NCBI GenBank assembly: GCA_002500745.1
Contig: DLST01000016.1
Location: forward strand, 72,358-136,357
Source of the DNA: Sphingobacterium sp. UBA7855
Lineage (GTDB): Bacteria; Bacteroidota; Bacteroidia; Sphingobacteriales; Sphingobacteriaceae
DNA length: 64,000 nucleotides
Reading direction: 5' to 3'
Positions 26,856-36,283 of the stretch are shown here, one piece after another. Within the stretch, counting starts at the first letter, position 1. Each line of letters starts with the position of its first letter. Below the pieces are notes generated by a model, which was not told the origin of the DNA, made no database searches, and saw only the letters and a program-made list of their open reading frames with translations. The position numbers and the translations under genes were made by a program.

Positions 26856-27179
26856 ATGCACGCAAAACCTGAACAACGTAAAACATCAATAGTGCCAGCA
26901 TTATTCAAAGTGCTTATTGGTACTATTGGTGTTTTTGCTATTTTGACAGTTTGTTTCTATCGCAATGAACTGTACGTCGATGGTAATTTAACGGTAGGAT
27001 TTCCCTGGATATTTTATAGGGAAGGAAGCGGTTATAGCCCAGATCTTAATGAGCAGGTTGGATACCATGAATTTGAACCTCTAAAATTGATCGGCAATAT
27101 TCTTTTTTCTGCTACTTTATATCTTCTGATTCTATTGATTTATAGCTTTGTTAGCAGGAAGCTTAGGAATAAATCTTAG
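26856..27179 (+). CDS. Small membrane protein, two predicted transmembrane segments
   Basis: About 107 residues from ATG 26856 (MHAKPEQRKTS); a GTG at 26814 would add 14 residues without hydrophobic character. Two membrane segments are seen: about 16-34 (LFKVLIGTIGVFAILTVCF) and about 80-98 (LFSATLYLLILLIYSFVS), with a soluble loop containing GFPWIFYREGSGY between them and a basic end (SRKLRNKS). Such a loop would lie outside if both ends are cytoplasmic. Function unknown. It is separated from the preceding gene by 120 bases with nothing notable and from the SusC gene by 131. Confidence 0.5.
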   Translation: MHAKPEQRKTSIVPALFKVLIGTIGVFAILTVCFYRNELYVDGNLTVGFPWIFYREGSGYSPDLNEQVGYHEFEPLKLIGNILFSATLYLLILLIYSFVSRKLRNKS

Positions 27180-27310
27180 GCTTTTTGTTATCCTTTTGTT
27201 AAGTTTTCATAGCTTGCTAACCCGGTTTAGTTAAAAACTGTTAACGTTTTATTGACCCTGCCTTCATATAGCATTTGTAATCTTGTACCCATAAATCAAA
27301 TGCGCTACTT

Positions 27311-30300
27311 ATGAAATTTAAAGCCAACAATGTCTTTTGGTTGTTATGTGCCATCGCAGCAAGCTCACCCGCTGTTCAAGCCAAACCGCTCACACTAACC
27401 CCATCGCAATTTACGCATGTACAAGGAATCGTAAAAGGTCGTGTCGTCGACGCCCAAGGACGTGCTGTCGCTGGAGCAACCGTCCAAAATTTGAAGAGTA
27501 AAAAATCTGTTCAGTCTGACGAAAAAGGAAATTTTCAGATCGAAGCTGAAATGGGCGATAATCTGAGTATTTCCTTTATTGGGTATAGTAGACTCGTGCA
27601 AACTGTCAGTCAATCCAATGGGCAGATATTTTTCCTACAGACCGATGAAAACACACTGGAAGAGGTGACCATCTCTATCGGATATCAGCGGATCAGAAAG
27701 TCGGACGTCACTGGCGCGATCGCTAGCGTTAAGGCCGAGGAACTTAATTTGAGCGCACCAAAATTATCCCAGGCATTGGTTGGTAAAGTAGCAGGTGTAC
27801 AAGTCATGCAGACAAGTGGTGCCCCATACGATGGCACCAAAATGCGTGTCCGCGGAATGGGATCGATTAACGCTGGTTCGGATCCACTATATGTTATTGA
27901 TGGTTATCCAGCAGGCAACAATTTAAATATCAACCCCAATGATATTGAGTCTATCGATGTGTTAAAGGATGCCGCTTCTGCAGCCATCTATGGTTCGCGA
28001 GGCGCGGGCGGTGTTGTATTGATTACAACCAAGCGTGGTAAGGAAGGTAAAAGTAATGTAGACTACGAAGTATTGGGTGGCTTTGGTCAGCTTTCCAAGA
28101 AAATCGATGTTTTAAATTCAGAGCAGTTTATTGATCTCCTGATTGATGGTCGTAACAATTCCTATAAAGACCTTCTGGCTACGAAAGGGATCGCCTGGAG
28201 CGACAGTAGACGCTTTGATGATAATAAAACACGTATTGCCAATGTCGGAAATGCCGGCTCAGTAAGTATTCCTGAAGATTACTATGACTTTGCGTCTGGT
28301 ACAGCAAAAAAAGCGAAATACGATACCGATTGGCAGGATGCTTTATACCGTAATGCACCTTTCCAACGTCATAATCTCTCTACCTATGGCGGTAACGAAA
28401 AAAATCGCTATTTCCTAAGTGGATCTTATCAAAATCAGCAGGGTATCATGCTTGGGACGGATCAGAAAGTCTTTAATTTCCGCGCCAATATCGATAGCAA
28501 AGTCAGCAAGAGGTTGACCGTTGGCGCTAATGTATCCTTTACGTATAACGACAATAACGAGGTGACGACAGGCCGTTACGATAGAAGTCCGTCTATGGCA
28601 GCTCTAATCTATCTGCCGACACTGCCAGTTTATAATGAAGATGGAACCTATGCCAAATACCTGATGGCCGATCTTTCTGCCAATAATTATGGTATCCAGA
28701 ACCCTGAAAACCCATTGGCTTATGTCACTGAGATTAAAAATAACCGTCGTGGAAAGCGAGGTTTATACAATGCTTTTGCTGATTTCTCCATTATGGATGG
28801 TCTAAATCTCAAAGTAAACGGTGGATTGTCTACTTATGACGAGAAGTATGATTATTTCCGTCCGACAAGTATATCCGATGGAAACAACAAACCGTTTTCA
28901 CCGCAGGCCATTTCTGCTGCTTATGCAGATGCCAAGACAAAAAATGAATTGGACAAATTGCTGGAAACAACGTTAAACTACAACAAGACCTTTGGTGGGA
29001 AGCACCAGGTATCCGCATTGTTAGGTTATTCGGCTCAACGAACAGATTACGATTATCAAGGTGTAAGAGCCAACGGTTTTAATAACAATGCTATAGGAGA
29101 AATTACCGACAAGGGAGCCGATCCTTCTAATTTCCAATTGCTAAAAGACGATACGTTCAAACGCATCACAACGCTCCAGTCTTATTTTAGCCGCGTAAAC
29201 TATAGCTTTGATTCGAAGTATTTCCTTTCAGCTTCCATCCGTACCGATGGTTCATCGCGCTTCGGGCCAAATAATAAATGGGGAACCTTCCCGTCGGTTT
29301 CAGGTGGTTGGACGCTCTCCAAGGAGGAGTTTTATACCGATTGGTTAGGACAACAGTCAACGGTCAAACTAAGAGCGAGCTGGGGACGTAGTGGAAATAA
29401 TAATATTGGTGATTATCGCGCGTTATCCGTTATCAACTCGCCGGCGGGTGTAATCCTTGGCGATAAAGTGGAGACTTCCTATACAGCAGGTGATCTGCTC
29501 GACCCAAAATTAGGCTGGGAATCAACCTCGCAATACAACGCTGGTCTCGATCTCGGTTTGTTGAAAGGCCGCCTCAACATTATGACCAATTTCTACCTGA
29601 GCCGTTCCTTCAATTTACTATTCAACCAACCACTTTCTGCTGTGTCTGGATCAACAACGATCTTAACCAATCTCCCTAATTCGAAGGTGCAGAATAAAGG
29701 TTTTGATTTACAGGTGGATGCTACGCTGATTCGTAAAAATGAATTTGAGCTCGGATTGAGCGGGAATATCAATGTCAACAGAAATAAAGTGCTCGATCTT
29801 GGTGGGGCTTCTACAATATTGACAAATGGTGCTGAACGCTCTTACTTAACGCATATTACGCAAGAAGGAAGCCCAATTGGTATGTTCTACGGCTTTAAAG
29901 TTCTTGGTGTTGCAACTGAAGAGAATTATAAAACTGTGGCACCTTCAGCGGCTTCAACAACTCCGCTACAACCCGGAGATCTTTATTTTGAAGATGTAGA
30001 TGGCAATGGTATCGTCAATGATGCCGATAAACGGGTGATCGGCAATCCGCATCCTAACTTCACCTATGGCTTTGCTCTTAATGCGCGCTATAAGGCTTTT
30101 GATCTAAGGGCATCATTTAATGGCTCCCAAGGAAATAAAGTATTGGATGGCTATGATTATTACCTCTACAATATGGAAGGCTCTGGCAATCAATATGCCG
30201 ATGTGGCACGACGCTACCGTTCAGCGCAAAATCCGGGAAATGGTAAAGTATACCGGGCATCGCGTGGCGGTACGCAAAGTAACAGTACCCGTCTTTCTGA

Positions 30301-30562
30301 TTTTTATCTGCAGGACGGTTCATTCTTGCGGATGACAAATATTGCTTTGGGCTACAATCTTCCCAAAGGTCTGGCAGAAAAATTAACGCTTTCTGGGCTA
30401 AGGGTCTACGCTACTGTAGACAATCCATTTACGATTTCTAAATACAAAGGCTACAATCCAGAACCGGATTACAATCAGCGTGGTAATTTGACTCCGGGTG
30501 TGGATTATGGGCTTTATCCATTGGTGCGGTCGTATAACCTTGGCGTGAAAGTCACTTTTTAA
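27311..30562 (+). CDS. SusC/RagA-type TonB-dependent transporter without STN domain
   Basis: Outer-membrane importer, 1083 residues. Signal peptide to about residue 24 (SSPAVQAKP), carboxypeptidase-D-like domain 38-110 (VKGRVVDAQGRAVAGATVQN), plug with SIGYQRIRKSDVTGAI and NPNDIESIDVLKDAASAAIYG, then the barrel ending LGVKVTF. It lacks the STN domain found in the two sigma-linked transporters of this window, and no regulator gene adjoins it, so it must be controlled from elsewhere. The SusD partner begins 135 bases downstream. Substrate cannot be told: no enzyme gene lies in the pair. Confidence 0.95.
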   Translation: MKFKANNVFWLLCAIAASSPAVQAKPLTLTPSQFTHVQGIVKGRVVDAQGRAVAGATVQNLKSKKSVQSDEKGNFQIEAEMGDNLSISFIGYSRLVQTVSQSNGQIFFLQTDENTLEEVTISIGYQRIRKSDVTGAIASVKAEELNLSAPKLSQALVGKVAGVQVMQTSGAPYDGTKMRVRGMGSINAGSDPLYVIDGYPAGNNLNINPNDIESIDVLKDAASAAIYGSRGAGGVVLITTKRGKEGKSNVDYEVLGGFGQLSKKIDVLNSEQFIDLLIDGRNNSYKDLLATKGIAWSDSRRFDDNKTRIANVGNAGSVSIPEDYYDFASGTAKKAKYDTDWQDALYRNAPFQRHNLSTYGGNEKNRYFLSGSYQNQQGIMLGTDQKVFNFRANIDSKVSKRLTVGANVSFTYNDNNEVTTGRYDRSPSMAALIYLPTLPVYNEDGTYAKYLMADLSANNYGIQNPENPLAYVTEIKNNRRGKRGLYNAFADFSIMDGLNLKVNGGLSTYDEKYDYFRPTSISDGNNKPFSPQAISAAYADAKTKNELDKLLETTLNYNKTFGGKHQVSALLGYSAQRTDYDYQGVRANGFNNNAIGEITDKGADPSNFQLLKDDTFKRITTLQSYFSRVNYSFDSKYFLSASIRTDGSSRFGPNNKWGTFPSVSGGWTLSKEEFYTDWLGQQSTVKLRASWGRSGNNNIGDYRALSVINSPAGVILGDKVETSYTAGDLLDPKLGWESTSQYNAGLDLGLLKGRLNIMTNFYLSRSFNLLFNQPLSAVSGSTTILTNLPNSKVQNKGFDLQVDATLIRKNEFELGLSGNINVNRNKVLDLGGASTILTNGAERSYLTHITQEGSPIGMFYGFKVLGVATEENYKTVAPSAASTTPLQPGDLYFEDVDGNGIVNDADKRVIGNPHPNFTYGFALNARYKAFDLRASFNGSQGNKVLDGYDYYLYNMEGSGNQYADVARRYRSAQNPGNGKVYRASRGGTQSNSTRLSDFYLQDGSFLRMTNIALGYNLPKGLAEKLTLSGLRVYATVDNPFTISKYKGYNPEPDYNQRGNLTPGVDYGLYPLVRSYNLGVKVTF

Positions 30563-30697
30563 TAGCAGTATGTAGGAGCTATTTGTACAGCGGAAATATT
30601 AAGCAAAAACCTATGTCAATAGCTTCAGTATAGTAACATGCAGTCCTATGAGCACCCTTGGGTTATATGGACTGGTAAAAAATAAAAAAATAACAGG

Positions 30698-32218
30698 ATG
30701 AAAAAAAGATATATATTACCCTTTGTTTTGTTGGCATTGTCTTCATGTACCAAAGATTTCTTGAATCAGAAAAATCCCAATGCTGTCACAATCGATGATT
30801 ATTTCAAATCAGAGAATGATGTGCTTTTGGCCATCAATGGGCTCTACCAGTCCCTTCGTTCGGGGAGCACACTTGGGGAATCGAGTACTTTGTATAATGA
30901 GGAACGTTCGGATAATAGTGGACGTAATGATAATCAGTCCAATGCCGGGGAGCCTTTCCAATTCAATGACTTTTCGTTGCTGCCGAGCAATACCTACCTC
31001 AAGACACATTGGTCGGCTATGTACGCCGCAATCAGTCGCTGTAATGCTGTTCTCTCGCACGTTGATGAGGTGACCTTTACAAGTGCGGAATTAAAAGGAC
31101 GTTATATTGCGGAAGCGAAATTCATTCGTGCATTATTATATTTTCATATGGTACGTAAATTTGGAGATATACCATTATCTACGGTACAGGTGACCAGTAA
31201 AGAACAAGCAAATGAATTGGCTTTTCGTCAGAAAGAATCAATTGTTTACGAGCAGATCATTAAAGATTTGACCGAGGCTTTGTCCAGCAATCTTCCCAAT
31301 ACACAAAAAGATTACGTTATTGGCAGAGCGTCTAAAGCGGCCATTAATGCAATTTTGGGACAAGTATACCTCACTTTGGGTGCGACACAAACATCGGGGA
31401 GTGCAGAAAATTTTGCGAAAGCAGAACAGTACCTCAATGCGGCTTACCAAATGCGTACTTTTGGTAAACTAAACGAAATTCCTTATGCCGATGTTTTCGA
31501 TGTGACCAAGAAAAATAGTTGTAAAGAACTTGTTTTTCAGATTCAGTACAAACAAGGTGACCAAAACTATAGCTCGAGTATTGCCCGTAATTACCAGGCG
31601 CGGGGGGAGACCATCAATTCACGCTATAACGCTACAGGTGCTGGCGAAGTTGCAAAACTAGATCTGATTAAAGATTACGAGCAAGACGATATCCGAAAAG
31701 GCTTCTCGGTAAAGTTTGCAGCGAATACACAGGTTAACGATTGGTTTGTAACCAAATTTAGAGATAACAGTGACGCTGCCGGTACCAATGGTTGGGGTGG
31801 AAACGACTGGATATTGATCCGTTACGCCGATGTGATGTTGTTGTTGGCAGAAGCAAAACATCACTTGGGTAAAGATGCGGAAGCTATCGCGCTTTTGGAT
31901 CAGGTACGTGAACGTGCGGGATTGCCATCTTATGCAACGGCTATGCTGAATACGAGCTACCGTAGTAAATATCCAACCTTAAAAGAGGCCATCTTGCATG
32001 AACGCCGTGTAGAATTGGCATTTGAAAACCAACGTTGGTTTGATTTGATCCGTAATTATACTGCACAGGAACTGGTGACTTATTTCAAGACCAAAAGCCA
32101 GGCTGATTATGGAAATGCTAAAATCTCCAATATCTCGACAAAAGATCGATATTATCCAATTCCTTTTGATGAATATAAACTGGATCCGACACGCATGTAT
32201 CAAAACCCAGGTTATTAA
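30698..32218 (+). CDS. SusD/RagB-type nutrient-binding lipoprotein
   Basis: 506 residues, lipobox ALSSC with Cys at residue 16 followed by TKDFL. Typical SusD regions: YFKSENDVLLAINGLYQSLR at the start, AEAKFIRALLYFHMVRKFGD near 148-167, and the RagB signature LIRYADVMLLLAEAKHHLG with VRERAGLPSY and ELAFENQRWFDLIR. Ends RMYQNPGY as usual. The 135-base gap to its SusC gene contains a weak hairpin (AGTCC at 30642-30646 with GGACT at 30669-30673). A strong terminator follows. Confidence 0.95.
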   Translation: MKKRYILPFVLLALSSCTKDFLNQKNPNAVTIDDYFKSENDVLLAINGLYQSLRSGSTLGESSTLYNEERSDNSGRNDNQSNAGEPFQFNDFSLLPSNTYLKTHWSAMYAAISRCNAVLSHVDEVTFTSAELKGRYIAEAKFIRALLYFHMVRKFGDIPLSTVQVTSKEQANELAFRQKESIVYEQIIKDLTEALSSNLPNTQKDYVIGRASKAAINAILGQVYLTLGATQTSGSAENFAKAEQYLNAAYQMRTFGKLNEIPYADVFDVTKKNSCKELVFQIQYKQGDQNYSSSIARNYQARGETINSRYNATGAGEVAKLDLIKDYEQDDIRKGFSVKFAANTQVNDWFVTKFRDNSDAAGTNGWGGNDWILIRYADVMLLLAEAKHHLGKDAEAIALLDQVRERAGLPSYATAMLNTSYRSKYPTLKEAILHERRVELAFENQRWFDLIRNYTAQELVTYFKTKSQADYGNAKISNISTKDRYYPIPFDEYKLDPTRMYQNPGY

Positions 32219-32232
32219 TCGAATAGTACACA

Positions 32233-32265
32233 CAAGGTCGGTAGATTAGCTATCTACTGACCTTG
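32233..32265. terminator. Terminator between SusD and oxidoreductase genes
   Basis: CAAGGTC-G-GTAGAT (32233-32246) pairs with ATCTAC-T-GACCTTG (32252-32265) around a five-base loop, one mismatch pair in a 14-base stem. It lies exactly between two converging genes, one base from the stop codon of the oxidoreductase. No long T-run on the plus strand. Confidence 0.65.
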
Positions 32266-32266
32266 C

Positions 32267-33355
32267 TTAGTTTAGAACGATGGTCTTTCCTTCTTTAGCC
32301 GATCGTTTTGCAGCTTCCAGAATCTCGACTACGATGACATTATTATTGATTGATCCGAGATCATTTTCTGGTGGCACGGCATCTTTCAGAACCTGTTCAA
32401 GATAGGCAATATGATGCTCAAAATACGGGATCGCAGTCGATACAGGTTTAGGTGGATCATTCTGCTGTTTGTATTTTAGAAGTTCTTTGTCATTTTTGGC
32501 GTAGAGCTGAGCTTTTGTGCCAAAAACCTGCAGATCCTTCACACTGTATGGCCAGGCCCAGGAAGCTTGAATAATACCCGTGCTGCCGTCACGGTAGCTT
32601 AGTATGATGGTAGCGTTGTCATCGACTTTTGGATAAACCTCAGGTTTGAGCTGTTGTGTAAAGGCTGTCACTGAAATTGGCCTTTCTCCCTTTTTGAGCC
32701 AGGTCATCAGATTGGCGCCATAACAGCCAAAATCCATGATTGCACCGCCGCCATTTTTTTTCGGATCAGTGAGCCAATCCAGAAAGTAATCGCTGCATCC
32801 AATTTCCTTTGGACCTTCGTGCCCGTCTTTTACAAGCATACGTGTGATTTGTCCAACTTCACCGTTATCCACCAATTCCTTCAATTTCTGATTGCTTTTA
32901 TACCAGGTCGTTTCGTAGTTTACCAAAAAGGGTGTTTCGAACTGTTTGGATAAATGTGCGATCCGTTTTGCGTCAGAAAGAGTGGTCGCAAGAGGCTTCT
33001 CTACCATTACTGGGATTTTGAGTGGGAGACAGGTCTCCGCGACGTCGATATGCTCATTGGTTGGATTGTAGGCCAGTACTGCATCCGGTGTGACTTGTTT
33101 CAATAAGCTGGGTAAGTCATGATAGAAGATTGCGTCAGGTAAATTATACTGCGTTCGTATTTTGTTTGATAGGGTTTGATTCGGTTCAGCAATACCGATA
33201 ATATCCACTTGCTTATCCTGATATAAATTTAGGAGCAAGAATACATGGTCGTGGTTGAGCCCTGCAACGGCTACTTTAAGGCGTTCACTGGCGTCTGCAA
33301 CCTGATGGGATAATAGAATAAGCAGAAAAGTTATTTTGATCAGATGCTTCATCAT
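32267..33355 (-). CDS. Exported Gfo/Idh/MocA-family oxidoreductase
   Basis: An NAD(P)-dependent sugar or cyclitol oxidoreductase of 362 residues. An N-terminal signal (LIKITFLLILLSHQVADA) indicates export, as in other secreted Gfo/Idh/MocA proteins of Bacteroidota, which are thought to keep a bound cofactor. The Rossmann domain starts LKVAVAGLNHDHVFLL, with the unusual His residues after the Gly, and EKPLATT near residues 123-129 is the family catalytic-lysine motif. The C-terminal domain carries GGGAIMDFGCYGANLM. The barstar-like gene lies 14 bases upstream on the same strand. A first or second Met start (33355 or 33352) cannot be separated. Confidence 0.88.
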   Translation of the reverse strand: MMKHLIKITFLLILLSHQVADASERLKVAVAGLNHDHVFLLLNLYQDKQVDIIGIAEPNQTLSNKIRTQYNLPDAIFYHDLPSLLKQVTPDAVLAYNPTNEHIDVAETCLPLKIPVMVEKPLATTLSDAKRIAHLSKQFETPFLVNYETTWYKSNQKLKELVDNGEVGQITRMLVKDGHEGPKEIGCSDYFLDWLTDPKKNGGGAIMDFGCYGANLMTWLKKGERPISVTAFTQQLKPEVYPKVDDNATIILSYRDGSTGIIQASWAWPYSVKDLQVFGTKAQLYAKNDKELLKYKQQNDPPKPVSTAIPYFEHHIAYLEQVLKDAVPPENDLGSINNNVIVVEILEAAKRSAKEGKTIVLN

Positions 33356-33369
33356 GTTAAGTTTAGATT

Positions 33370-34017
33370 TTATAAATAGACCGATTTGTGGTGGGGATGT
33401 CCTTTATAGATCCAGGTGATCTTGTGGTGAGACCGGATGATTTCGGCAACGATGTCAAAATAAGTTTCTCCCTGCCCCGCTTTTAGTTCCTCTATTTTTT
33501 TTTGAAAATGTGTTTGATTAAATGGGGATTGTGTGCCAAGTTTTCCCTGGTAATACGGCAAAGTGGTTTCGATGCCCAGTGATGCGCTGCTGTGGTCAAT
33601 ATCTTTCCAGACAATAGCATGTGAAGTCGCCTCTTTAAAAGTACCAAATCCTCCGTACAGCAAATCGTCAAAGCCATCTAGACTACCTATCTTCCAACTT
33701 TCATGGGACATGTAGACGGCATTGATTTCTTCGTAAAAACTGGCGATACTGTCAATTTTATTACCATCGATAAGTGCCACGCCGAGATCGGGATTGCTTC
33801 CCAGAAGTTGCTTAAAATCTGGCCAGAGGTCTTCCCCGGGAAATACAGTTCCAGCTGCTTTGTTTTGCCATTTGTTCAACAATTGAATAAGTTCGGTTCT
33901 AATGTTACTGGGCTGATAGGTCAATGAACATAACAATGACCTTAATGCGGTGGCATCCGAATCACTGACCATAAAATGAGCAATAGTACCGACCAATTTC
34001 TTTTCATCATTTTTCAT
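33370..34017 (-). CDS. Barstar-family protein (ribonuclease-inhibitor fold)
   Basis: 215 residues, cytoplasmic. The C-terminal part from about residue 78 matches the barstar pattern: VALIDGNKIDSIASFYEEIN, GSLDGFDDLLYGGFG, HAIVWKDIDHSSASLG, and TYFDIVAEIIRSHHKITWI. The L-D-[AGx]-[FL]-x-D-x-L helix and the parallel strand to the tryptophan are the key signs. It is longer than barstar (about 90 residues): the first 75 residues form an extra helical domain, and an insertion of about 30 residues sits before the last strand. Long barstar-like proteins of this kind are often annotated as ribonuclease inhibitors. No barnase-like ribonuclease is seen next to it. It likely forms an operon with the oxidoreductase gene. 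Confidence 0.75.
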   Translation of the reverse strand: MKNDEKKLVGTIAHFMVSDSDATALRSLLCSLTYQPSNIRTELIQLLNKWQNKAAGTVFPGEDLWPDFKQLLGSNPDLGVALIDGNKIDSIASFYEEINAVYMSHESWKIGSLDGFDDLLYGGFGTFKEATSHAIVWKDIDHSSASLGIETTLPYYQGKLGTQSPFNQTHFQKKIEELKAGQGETYFDIVAEIIRSHHKITWIYKGHPHHKSVYL

Positions 34018-34502
34018 CTCCGACCGTAGTTTTTAATCTTCAAAATATCCTGATCAATCCGTTTGCGGTTTTTTAACCGATTTAGCTGCGATAGTGTAGC
34101 AACTCTTGTGAATATACACTTTCAGTTTGGAATTGTTGTATTCGGATAGCAACATCCTAACGATATTGTTTTCCTGAGCGGCATCGTTTTTAGTAAAGTG
34201 AATTAAAAAATGTCCCTTGTTAAAAATTCGTTCTATGCAGGTAAAAACAACTGGATATGGGGTTCATTACAGGAAAGTTTCGTGTGTTTTGCTTATAAGT
34301 GGTTGTTAACATAAAGTCCATTGGTTACAAGTTAATTAACATTGTTGTTCACATTTTAACTGTTCCCTTTTTAGCTGGAATGCCTAATCGTGCTAAATAA
34401 GGCTCCATCTTTTTTTTAACAAAAAATCTGCTCAATACGAGAGAGTTAACATGTTTATTAACAATTTTTAGGATGCTTTTTTACAAACACCAAGCGGTGT
34501 GT

Positions 34503-34548
34503 ATTTAAATAGCGCAGTTTATTCAAATAGTGGAGTACATTCGAATAA
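34503..34548. repeat. Three 18-base-spaced repeats upstream of the second ECF sigma gene
   Basis: ATTTAAATAG (34503-34512), ATTCAAATAG (34521-34530) and ATTCGAATAA (34539-34548) start exactly 18 bases apart. The cores TTTAAA and TTCGAA are palindromic. They end 22 bases before the TTTTG of the candidate promoter, so an operator array is likely. The rest of the 554-base gap 34018-34571 is AT-rich, without a gene, and has a small hairpin CGGTT / AACCG at 34066-34079. Confidence 0.5.
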
Positions 34549-34569
34549 AAGCTTCCCGTTAAATTAACA

Positions 34570-34597
34570 TTTTGATAATCTACCGGGGCTATCTTTG
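34570..34597 (+). promoter_or_regulatory. Candidate promoter of the second ECF sigma gene
   Basis: TTTTG (34570-34574) and TATCTTTG (34590-34597), an exact TAnnTTTG, with a 15-base spacer, shorter than the usual 18-20. Its position decides the gene start: transcription would begin near 34602-34604, so codons before that cannot be used. Confidence 0.55.
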
Positions 34598-34601
34598 CGA
34601 A

Positions 34602-35222
34602 GTGAACACTACCGAAGCCAAATTTGATAACCACTATGTGCTGCGCTTTAAAGAAGGTGACTCCATTGCCTTTGCCTATTTCTTTGAGCGGTATTGGGAG
34701 GATCTATACACCGTCGCTTTTCGTCATCTTCGGGAAGAGGATCAGGCTAAGGATCTTGTGCAGGAAGTATTTATCCACGTCTGGGAAAAACGATCGCTCG
34801 TGAGTACTGAATACTCCGATATGAAATTCTATTTCCACAAAGCCCTCAAAAACAAAATACTGAATTACTACGCCTCGGAACGTGTACGAAAACAGGTCCT
34901 GGAGAAATCAATGGAACGCATGGAAGCTTTTTCCAATTTGGATAGCCAGGCCTTTGCCAAGTATAAGGCGCTGGAGGCTATTGTGGATGATTCGATAGAC
35001 AAATTACCTAAATTGATGAAAGCAGTCTATCTAATGCGTTCTGACAATTATTCAATAACACAAATTGCCAAGGAACTTAATCTCGCAGAACAGACCGTTA
35101 AAAACTATTTGTCGGAAGCCAAAAAGATCATGCGCCGTGAATTAATGCAAAGATTTGCAGACCATGATTCTGTATTTTTATTGCTTGCGGGTAGCTATCT
35201 CCTTTATGATTATTTAATATAA
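34602..35222 (+). CDS. ECF RNA polymerase sigma factor (second locus)
   Basis: Sigma factor of the FecI-like Bacteroidota group, 206 residues if begun at GTG 34602 (VNTTEAKFDNHYVLRFKEGD). An upstream TTG at 34572 lies inside the promoter and is excluded; GTG 34638 is the alternative. Region 2 shows AKDLVQEVFIHVWEKR and region 4 shows SITQIAKELNLAEQTVKNYL. The C-terminus extends with a hydrophobic stretch (SVFLLLAGSYLLYDYLI) of 17 residues, absent from the first locus and unusual in sigma factors. FecR, SusC and SusD genes follow in order. Confidence 0.92.
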   Translation: MNTTEAKFDNHYVLRFKEGDSIAFAYFFERYWEDLYTVAFRHLREEDQAKDLVQEVFIHVWEKRSLVSTEYSDMKFYFHKALKNKILNYYASERVRKQVLEKSMERMEAFSNLDSQAFAKYKALEAIVDDSIDKLPKLMKAVYLMRSDNYSITQIAKELNLAEQTVKNYLSEAKKIMRRELMQRFADHDSVFLLLAGSYLLYDYLI

Positions 35223-35285
35223 AGAACATATTTAATTAAAGTACTTTCGATGTTCTGACCTGTATTCTTATAAAAATTATTGCAG

Positions 35286-36275
35286 GTGGATTTAGAACGC
35301 TTTAAACTTATCATAACAGATTATCTCGGAGGGAAATTGACTGAGGAGGAAAAAGGTCATGTGGACGACTGGTATGAGTCCATCTCAAATGAAGACACTA
35401 ATTCCTTTATCGATGCAAATCATCGGGAAAAAATCAAACAAGACTTATTTATTCGTGTAGGAATAGCTGAAGCACCTGTCGGGGCAAAGAAGGTGGCTAA
35501 CATACCGGTCAGAAAATTTTCCTGGCTTTCAGCAGCAGCGGCTATTTTAATCGTAGGAGGCATCAGTCTGCTATTTTTTCAGCACAACCCGATGTCGCTT
35601 TCTCGGAAGCGGACAGAAACGATCGCATTATTGATGGAAACGGTTACGAACGCCGGCGAGTTGAAAGAAATTCAGTTACCTGATGGCACATCCATTTTTT
35701 TAAACGGAAATACACGTATCCGCTACGATCGTAAGAATTTTGCATCAAACAGAAAATTCTTTTTAGATCGAGGGGAAGCATTCTTTCGGGTCAGACGGGA
35801 TACTTTACATCCATTTAAGATAGAAACAGGCAGCGTTTCTGTTGCAGTACTAGGAACATCATTCAACGTCAACAATTCGATGTCTACTAAACAGGTGACG
35901 GTCGAAGTAAAAACGGGGCGGGTGAGTGTTCTAAATGCCAAAAATGGAGCGAACCATATCCTTACGGCAGGTAAGGCCGTCCGGTACAACGTAGCTCATA
36001 ATGGCTTTGAAACTTTCGATAGTGATCCAGCTTACATCAGTCTTTGGACACAAGGTGGTATGCAATTGAATAACATCGGCTTCAAGGAACTAAAAGAAGT
36101 AATCTATAACCGCTTCGGCGTTATGCTGCATACCGACAATCTGAATACCGATTCGTTCAACTATTCGCTGATGATACCGCATGTAGAGTCATTGAACCAG
36201 GTGCTGACTATCGTTTGCAACATTCATCAAATCAAATTTAGGAGGGAGAAAAATGAAATAATCTTGTACAAATAA
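35286..36275 (+). CDS. FecR-type anti-sigma factor (second locus)
   Basis: 329 residues from GTG 35286 (VDLERFKLIITDYLGGKL); a TTG six bases earlier is possible. N-terminal sigma-binding helices with KLTEEEKGHVDDWYESI, one membrane segment at about 80-98 (WLSAAAAILIVGGISLLFF), the FecR domain (ELKEIQLPDGTSIFLNGNT, FLDRGEAFFRVRRDTLHPF, AVLGTSFNVNNS), and a C-terminal DUF4974-type domain (FKELKEVIYNRFGVMLHTDN, then VLTIVCNIHQIKFR). It would pass the STN signal of the next gene's product to the sigma factor. Confidence 0.92.
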   Translation: MDLERFKLIITDYLGGKLTEEEKGHVDDWYESISNEDTNSFIDANHREKIKQDLFIRVGIAEAPVGAKKVANIPVRKFSWLSAAAAILIVGGISLLFFQHNPMSLSRKRTETIALLMETVTNAGELKEIQLPDGTSIFLNGNTRIRYDRKNFASNRKFFLDRGEAFFRVRRDTLHPFKIETGSVSVAVLGTSFNVNNSMSTKQVTVEVKTGRVSVLNAKNGANHILTAGKAVRYNVAHNGFETFDSDPAYISLWTQGGMQLNNIGFKELKEVIYNRFGVMLHTDNLNTDSFNYSLMIPHVESLNQVLTIVCNIHQIKFRREKNEIILYK

Positions 36276-36283
36276 GCTGTAAG

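Noticed and set aside
27252..27277. Promoter of the orphan SusC gene (TTG and TATAGCATTTG)
   Set aside because: The -7 part has three bases in place of two between TA and TTTG, and an alternative TAATCTTG overlaps it, so neither is convincing.
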